DNA of 64,000 bases from Prinsepia uniflora. Taxonomy: Eukaryota > Streptophyta > Magnoliopsida > Rosales > Rosaceae. Where the stretch lies: NCBI GenBank assembly GCA_032719365.1, contig CM064870.1, positions 25,920,738-25,984,737 on the forward strand, given 5' to 3'. A program made the translations under genes and the position numbers. This document shows positions 58,619 through 64,000 of this stretch, one piece after another (position 1 is the stretch's first letter; each line of letters opens with the position of its first letter). Below the pieces are notes generated by a model, which was not told where the DNA came from, made no database searches, and saw only the letters and a program-made list of their open reading frames with translations.

Positions 58619-60076
58619 TGAAAGGACCCGTCCCGATCCCCCTAGGACCATCCGGGCACGTGCCCTGCTCCCGTCTGACACACAACCTTAGAATACCAAT
58701 TTTACCCTTAAAAGATTCAAATGCATAAATATCCATAATTAAGTCATACAAATAGTCCAAAATCAAAATAGTGTCAGACAAGGGAAAGTTTAAAACAAAT
58801 ATTGAGCACGACTCCTAAGGACTCCCCACGTGCCAACCTACCCATAAATGGGGTTCAGGTGCGCAACGCCAATCTATGCCTCTACCTCGGGATCCTCGTC
58901 CACCTCAATAGCACGGCCTGGAGGGGTCAATAAAACAATTAAGGGTGAGTGGGCCAGAAACATAAAGTTTATAAAATAGTTTAAGCCATAAAGTAAACAT
59001 AGGGTTTTACCCCTCCGTTTTCCAAAACATGCATGCATCAGAATCAAAAACCATAATAGTATATCATATAAGCATAAACAGAGTAATATAATCATAATCA
59101 TCACATCAGCTACTGCACTATACATCCCAACCCGGACATCCCAAACGTCTACTAAGGTCACAGTCCCAAGGCTACGGGTGCCACCCGAGGTCTCAATCCC
59201 GAGTCCAAATCCCAAACCTAGTCCAGGTATGACATCCCAGATGCCTGACGTTTGAGCCGTCAAATCATTGCAATCTTGCACCTTAGTCACTCTACGGTCC
59301 CTCGTAGAATGACCCCTCGTAGGCAATGCCCCGTGACCACTCTGGGGTACCAACATCCGGAGGAGATAGTATCACTAGGGTAGGTCTATACAATGCAGAA
59401 CTAAGGAGAATCAACGAAATCCATATATATATTTATATCAAAACAGTGCATAACTAACTAGACAGGTCTCATGCCCAAAACCTCGTAATACGTGCAAGAA
59501 TAATCACTCAAGATAATCAGATACTTTGATTCAATCATATAGATATAGTAATCAAAACAGTTATGCATGCAAGGGTTTAAACAAAATCAAAGGCCCACTC
59601 ACAGTCCGATGCCACCGCTAACTAAATGTATAAACCTATCCCAGTGCTAACGTACAATCTCTGTCATGTCCAAATTACACATAAAGGTCACTATAAGTCC
59701 CTACATCTCAAACATGAAGCCCTAGAATGAAACCGACCCGATAAAGCCATCTGAACATGCTTCCTGAGGCATTAAACCCTAATTTGACCAACTTAACTAT
59801 CTCCGACCGACACGAAACCACCGCCATTGAATTCGTATCGTTGAAACATTGAAAATGGTACTAGTCCCACCAAAAATAATGTTCACACGTACCCCCACGC
59901 GCCTGGTCAACGCACTCGTCAACCCTCCTATACTAACTGATGACACAGTATGACGTCATTGCTCTCTAGTAACAGGGTCGTCTTGACCCACGACCATGAC
60001 CCGACCAGAATTTCCATTTCTAGCTACCATTTTTAGTGCAATCAGTTCCTATCGACTCCTCTAAGCCTACACTATA
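58619..60076 (-). repeat. 5' LTR of the chromovirus, truncated
   Basis: 1458 bp that align with 51753 to about 53340 of the 3' LTR, so the LTR start with its promoter side is missing. It stops after CCTACACTATA at 60076, where a plus-strand LTR begins. In its hairpin region (59135) two units have fused into one, GACATC-CCA-AACGTC. Confidence 0.85.
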
Positions 60077-62440
60077 TTTAACGACCCGTGCCTAATTTTT
60101 GGTTTAGATTAAGACTAATTAAGGATTAGCGAGACTAATCGGGGATTCACCGAGGATTAACGGACGTTCAGGGTGAAATTGCGATTTTTCTCCTAAACGA
60201 GGGCAAAAAGTTTACTTTTGAATCTGGAGGTCAGATGGTCGAGGGCCGAGTACCATTACGTAGATTGGGTCGATACGAGTCTGTAGACAGGCGGCACGTT
60301 GAATTCAGAAGTTCAACGGAAAAGTTACCATTCATAGAAAATTAAGGTAACTATTACACGTTTTACGAAACGGGGGACTTTTATCATTCAGTGGGCCCCA
60401 GATATTTTAGACAGGCCCAATGGACGAGTCAAAAGTGTCACCCATCCATTGCGCATCTAAAACATACACATGCATATCCATCCCTCCCTTTCTTGTTCGA
60501 TCTTTCCACCAAACCCGAACCCCATCGACAACCCACCCCCATTTCCTTTGCTGGTTGATTGAGGGAAACATAGAGATTGAGAGTGAGGCTAAGGGGAAAA
60601 ATGACGATGACTGGTCGAGGGCAGAACTATCGTTGACGATGGTAGAGCCACTGAAAAAGGTAAGTCATGAACCTTCAATTTTGAATTTTTTATTTTTGAT
60701 TTCAAACGTTTTGGATGGTCTCTGATGATTGGATGATGTTATTGGGAATGGTACGAGGTTATGGCGATCAAAAACAGAGGAGGAAGGCGGTGGAACAGCC
60801 CTGGACGGCGGCTGAAACTTTGGCCGTGAAAACCAAATCGAAAAGGTGAGGACTTGTACCCTTTTTCTTTGTTTTGATCATCTACATAGGTTCCTAGGAC
60901 TGAGACATAGAGATTAGGATTAAAAGGATGGAAGAAGGACGAAAAATGGGAGAAAAAAAAGCCTGAACTGGTTCCACTGGTTCGGCTGGACCGGGTTGCA
61001 GAGACGGACCGGACCAGCTGGTTAGCTGGAGGACAGGGATGAGCGCGCAGGGTACGTGGCTCCCATGCGTAGCCCCTTTAGGCAGCACATGAGGGAGCGT
61101 GGGGGAGATTCCTGGGAAGTTTCCAACATGTGAAATTATCTATTCGATGTAACGAACATTTTGGGACTGGTTTCGACTCGATCGGACATCATTTCGATAT
61201 GTTTCGGGGTGTCCGAAGGTTTAGGATCAGGTTTTAAAATAGTTAAAAATTCCAGAAAATTACCGAGCTTTAATGAGGGGTTATTTAAGTAGTTAGTAAC
61301 CCTTTAAAGTGATTTGGACAGGTTTGGAAATCCCGGTGACAGTGATTGGCTCGGGAGAGGAATTTTGTACGTATATCGAGGTGACAGCTAGGACGGTCTA
61401 TGAGTGGACCTCGTTTTCTAAATTAATGCATGCATAAATGTTTTATATGTGTTTTTGAACATGTTTTGTGATTCCACGAGTGCATTTGTGAGTGTATTTA
61501 TGTATTTGTACGTATTTCGAGGCTTTCTATTTTATAAGGTGCTTGTACGTGTTTGTGGTTTCTGTTTAAATGAAATGGATTTGGATTTGAAAAGATAAAC
61601 TCGGGCATGAGACCCATTTGGTTTTGTCTCGATAGTATGGCCCTATTGATGACCTACGGGTCTGAGCCGTGGTCGCGGCGAGTGTTGTGTGCACGGCGAA
61701 GGACGATACGACGCTCGCCTTTGGACTGAGGATGTGTTCCTTCCGGGGAGGTCATGATGCACGTCCCGTTGCCGAGCAGCCACTGGAGGCTCAACTTCAT
61801 AGTGCTGATGGTTCAGGAGATCGATCGGTGATGTGTGCACCATGATCTAGAGGTGGTCGCGTCGGTTGATTTGTTCAGGGCGACATACCAGGATTGAGAG
61901 CGGTCCTGGATGGATGGTTTCATGCATCACTACAATTGGAATCATGACTGACCCTGAGATATCGGGCTCGATGCCAGTTGAGTCATGAGTTCGGGCTCGA
62001 GGCCAAGTTGGTTTATGTTTGTGATTTCGGGTCGGAGACCCTAAATGGATTTCTGGTACATGATGGTTTATGGTGACCGGGCATGAATCCTTGAAAGGTT
62101 TTAAGAATGTTTTCGAAATGGAAATTCATATACCATCATATATTTATGGATTATCTCCTCGAGGAGGGTCGTTGGCCTGGGTAGACCCCGAAGTAGACAC
62201 GGAGCACTAACTGAGTGGAGTCGCCCCCGTTGGGTACCTTACTCTCAGGAAGGCTTATGGATTATAACCCCCAGGGAGGGTCCTCGATCTGCAGACATTG
62301 ACCTAGGTGGACCCTAGGGAGACTTGGGATTTGAGACCCCGGGTAGAACGCGCGTAGCTTTAGAAATCGTGAGAAGATTGGTTATATGTTATATTATATG
62401 ATATACATACTGGTTTTGGGCTGAGTCCCACATGGATTTG
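60077..62440 (+). mobile_element. Long LTR, 3'-truncated
   Basis: Begins TTTAACGACCCGTGCC (TG decayed to TT), of the same type as 43361 and 49117. Inverted repeat 60422-60447, donor-like AAAG|GTAAGT at 60660 and a second near 60845, GC-rich patch near 61037, and many GGGC...GACCC cassettes to about 62440. The expected acceptor-like element and the LTR end are absent. The right limit is approximate because it passes into internal sequence of a different element. Confidence 0.6.
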
Positions 62441-62959
62441 GGCAGTTATGGATATTCAGATTAATATATGTCGTAGGATTGGGCTTGCCCTGCGAATTGA
62501 GATCATGTGGTTGATCTTACGCTACATCGAGAATGATGTAGTACGTGGTGTTGTCACTGACTGGCGGATGGTTGGGGCTTTACTAGGGTGGTAAAGCTTA
62601 GCGGTGACAGTTTGACTGATGGTGTCAGCATGGACTGACGAGTGGGATTTGGTGACTCCCATTGGGAGTAGACGTCTTGTGTTTGACAATGGAAAGGAAC
62701 CGTCTAGCTGAAGGAGTCAGCTAAATGGTTAAGCGATTTTATCGCTGATCAGGTGATCAATTCCACTCGAGATGGTCGAGTGTTGTTGTTGTGACGTATG
62801 ACTGTGATGGGATGTCTGGGTACAGACGAGGCTGATCTTGTCCCAGCAAGTGGGTGTATAGGTGTACACATGTTATGAGGTCGAATTGTTTTTCACGAGG
62901 TGGTTGTGGAATAAGGATGTTGGTAATTTCGAGGACGAAATTCTTTAAGGAGGGAAGGT
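62441..62959 (+). mobile_element. 3' internal tail of an LTR element with polypurine tract
   Basis: Non-coding sequence ending TTTCGAGGACGAAATTC then AAGGAGGGAAGG just before the LTR at 62960, as in the other element tails here (49085-49116 and, in reverse, near 54393-54440). No pol motif is seen in these 500 bases. Confidence 0.6.
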
Positions 62960-64000
62960 TGTAACGACCCGTCCTGAATATCGGGATTTAATAATATTTA
63001 ATTATGATTTACCAATCTGGGATTAGTTGGGCGATTTCGGACGAATTGTGCAAAATGACCGTTTTACCCTTGGGCGTGGACAAAACGTTGACTTTTAATT
63101 CGGATGGTCAAATGGACTTTGACCGATGACCGTGACGTAGTTCGGGACGTCACGAGTTCATAGACAGGTGGCACGTTCGATTCCGAGGTTCGTGGTCAAA
63201 GTTATGATGAACGGAAGTTCAAGGGTATTTTCGTAATTTGGACGAAAGAAGGGGAAATGTTGACTTTTTGACCGGGATGTCCGATGGCCGAGGGCCAAGA
63301 ACCGTTACGTAGGTATCGTCGATACGAGTCCGTAGACAGGCGGCACGCATCAATCGGAGTCCGTATGACCGGGTTACGGGTCAGGATGCGTTAGGGGAAT
63401 TTTGGTAATTTTCTACACAAGGGCAGAATGGTAATTTGGACTGTTGATTTTTGAACAGCCGTGAGTTGGAGCCATGATTGAACTTGGTGGATGTCTAGTG
63501 CGATCTATCCCTAAATTGTTTAGTATGATTAGTAACATGGGGGAACATTATTATTATGTTTTATTAAATTTCCAACATTAATCTCTTCAGACTTCTTCAA
63601 CCGTGTACAACCAAACTTCAATTTTCTTCTACCCTTAATCTCCTCCCTATCCACTGAATTTGTGAACGAATATTGGAGAGAATTGAATTTGATTCGAACT
63701 GAGATTACACGGGGGATTGACTGAGTGAGGGAGACTGAGAAATCGAAAAATTTGGTTTTTGGGGGGGAAACTTGAATTGGAGGAATTGGGCCGTGACGAT
63801 TAAAATGGAGTTTAGTTTGAGTCTTCTGGGATTGCCACGATCATTTACATCGAAAGAACGAAGAGAATTGAGGCCCGTTTGAGGAAGAACAGAACTACTG
63901 TAGCTGCAGAAATTTTGAGCTTGAGTCGTGGGATTTGAGGCTTGGATTGATGCAATTGGACTGGGGATTGAGTTAATTATGACCTCACGATGCTAACGGA
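62960..64000 (+). mobile_element. 3' LTR, cut by the window end
   Basis: Starts TGTAACGACCCGTCCTGAA and closely follows the LTR start at 10591 (minus), the same subfamily. It has the two-copy upstream module (63045-63160 and 63215-63345), with GTGACGTAG...GACGTCAC in the first copy. The 26-bp inverted repeat is not recognisable. It continues past the window. Confidence 0.85.

Larger units (their letters stand above)
51753..60076 (-). mobile_element. Decayed Ty3/gypsy chromovirus (Tekay/Del-like)
   Basis: Minus-strand element: 5' LTR remnant 58619-60076, primer site 58604-58615 (TGGTATCAGAGC on the minus strand, initiator-Met tRNA type), gag and pol from about 58509 to 54430, polypurine tract at 54393-54405, 3' LTR 51753-54392. 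Order gag, protease, RT, RNase H, integrase, with a short C-terminal chromodomain-like segment (EEATWEPE), is that of plant chromoviruses. The reading frame is cut by many stops and shifts, so it is not functional. The right LTR is cut at 60076 by the LTR that begins there, so the second target-duplication copy cannot be seen. The left flank is GTTTT. Confidence 0.88.

Overview
This is a plant nuclear window, almost certainly from a eudicot. It holds a chromovirus-type Ty3/gypsy element with an initiator-Met tRNA primer site, Ty1/copia remains, many solo LTRs, and genes with short introns whose products belong to plant families. I cannot name the species. About two thirds of the window is LTR-retrotransposon material. 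The low-copy genes form an island at about 19.3-33.2 kb.

Layout. 1-15.1 kb: a Ty3/gypsy pol fragment is split at 1741/14869 by a roughly 4.3 kb non-coding LTR element with target duplication ATGTG. That element is swollen to 13.1 kb by three solo LTRs nested inside each other (2596-11378, 4598-10591, 6609-9600). 15.1-19.1 kb: LTR debris and one clean solo LTR (16223-18918). 19.3-20.4 kb: a dead cucumisin-like subtilase. 22.8-29.8 kb: an intact 23-exon ATX3/4/5-type histone H3K4 methyltransferase gene (PWWP, PHD fingers, SET, post-SET; 1091 aa when spliced). 30.2-31.3 kb, minus strand: a three-exon GNAT acetyltransferase with one frameshift. 31.9-33.1 kb, minus strand: a B3-domain (DUF313 type) gene. 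34.4-35.1 kb: Ty1/copia remains. 35.3-40.6 kb: a solo LTR holding another solo LTR. 41.5-64 kb: an LTR split by a complete non-coding LTR element (43361-51703) and by a decayed chromovirus (51753-60076, minus), followed by two more LTR pieces running off the window.

Most LTR pieces belong to one superfamily of unusually long LTRs (about 2.2-3.0 kb) that begin with variants of TGTAACGACCCG on their own strand. Read together they share architecture that coding annotation does not explain: a 12-bp inverted repeat about 350 bp from the start, a splice-donor-like AG|GTAAG at about 520-810 bp, arrays of tiny hairpins repeating every 16 nt with stem-preserving base changes, and a splice-acceptor-like element about 180-300 bp before the end. 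A structured, possibly spliced non-coding module inside the LTR is the most interesting feature of the window. It is inference from sequence pattern and has not been demonstrated.

The host genes show no operon-like relationship. ATX and GNAT are convergent (353 bp between stop codons), and GNAT and B3 are both on the minus strand. Exon limits were assigned by reading frame, splice consensus and family knowledge; no database or transcript was consulted.
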